From: JANOAR01 sp031411235
GTDB lineage: Bacteria; Verrucomicrobiota; Verrucomicrobiia; Verrucomicrobiales; Verrucomicrobiaceae
Reading direction: 5' to 3'
Length of the DNA stretch: 5,589 nucleotides
Assembly: GCA_031411235.1 (NCBI GenBank)
Contig: JANOAR010000117.1
Coordinates: forward strand, 1-5,589
Shown: piece by piece, positions 5,447 to 5,589 of the stretch
How the letters are laid out: the number at the start of each line of letters is the position of its first letter
Numbering within the stretch: the first letter of the stretch is position 1
Translations under genes and position numbers: made by a program
The notes under the pieces: generated by a model
Told to the model about the DNA's origin: nothing
Seen by the model: only the letters and a program-made list of their open reading frames with translations
The model's database searches: none

Positions 5447-5589
5447 TCAACCCGAACGCCGCGATTCAGCGGTGGCTAGCTTTGCCAAGGCTTGAGTCTC
5501 AGGCGGTTTGGCGATGGCGGGACTGTATTGGAAAATACCGAGCCCGCCGTCGCCGAACCGCATCAGGCCAAGGATTGGTGATGATAGTC
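5447..5589 (-). CDS. Possible C-terminal fragment of a convergent gene, cut by the right edge
   Basis: On the minus strand a frame is open from the right edge to a TGA at 5449-5447, about 46 codons. It contains LMRFGDGGLGIFQYSPAIA and then KPPETQALAKLATAESRRSG before the stop. The composition is plausible for a real protein and the stop lies 13 bp beyond the EF-hand terminator, as expected for convergent genes. I do not recognise a family. The same bases form a long hairpin and a short plus-strand frame is also open here, so the open frame may be a by-product of a structured repeat. Confidence 0.35.
   Translation of the reverse strand, partial: LSSPILGLMRFGDGGLGIFQYSPAIAKPPETQALAKLATAESRRSG
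5491..5573 (+). repeat. Long imperfect hairpin with a GGAA tetraloop
   Basis: The arms 5503-5521 and 5543-5561 pair over 19 positions, 17 by Watson-Crick and two by G-T wobble when read on the plus strand. Inside, GTATT (5525-5529) and AATAC (5534-5538) close a GGAA loop (5530-5533), which fits the GNRA tetraloop pattern. Weaker pairing with several mismatches extends the structure out to about 5491 and 5573. GCCAAGG occurs directly repeated at 5484-5490 and 5567-5573, bracketing the structure. It could be a REP-like or MITE-like palindrome, a structured RNA or 3' element, or a chance feature of a coding region. Confidence 0.55.

Overview
The window looks like a chromosomal segment of a GC-rich, Gram-negative bacterium that exports many proteins. 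The gene content fits Verrucomicrobiota (a Prosthecobacter/Verrucomicrobium-like lineage) best: an exported TPR-redoxin fusion, a secreted glycine-rich EF-hand protein and an exported beta-helix protein, with weak or absent Shine-Dalgarno sequences. Planctomycetota is the main alternative. This placement is inference from gene style, because no marker gene is present.

Layout. Positions 1 to about 385 are a tandem array of 21-bp units built on the palindrome GGTACC. It enters from the left edge, carries a phase break near 195-217, and fades out by degeneration. Positions 386-830 hold no gene I can support, only an AT-rich patch with a small inverted repeat. On the minus strand, 831-1718 encodes an exported right-handed beta-helix protein. 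A 105-bp divergent spacer separates it from a plus-strand gene (1824-4244) for an exported 806-residue protein that joins N-terminal TPR-like helices, a Lys/Pro/Ala-rich linker, further helices and a C-terminal redoxin domain with a CVHC motif. A 170-bp spacer with several inverted repeats leads to 4415-5368, which encodes a secreted four-EF-hand protein with Gly-rich linkers and a GDKP-repeat tail. A strong intrinsic terminator with eight T residues follows. The last 140 bp carry a minus-strand open frame entering from the right edge, which may be the C-terminus of a convergent gene. The same bases form a long hairpin with a GNRA-type tetraloop.

How the genes relate. All three supported genes carry signal peptides, so the theme is the cell envelope or periplasm: a surface or carbohydrate-associated beta-helix protein, a thiol-redox protein with a protein-interaction scaffold, and a calcium-binding protein. 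Nothing in the sequence proves that they form one pathway or operon. The least explained elements are the 21-bp array, the leader inverted repeats before the EF-hand gene and the hairpin at the right edge.
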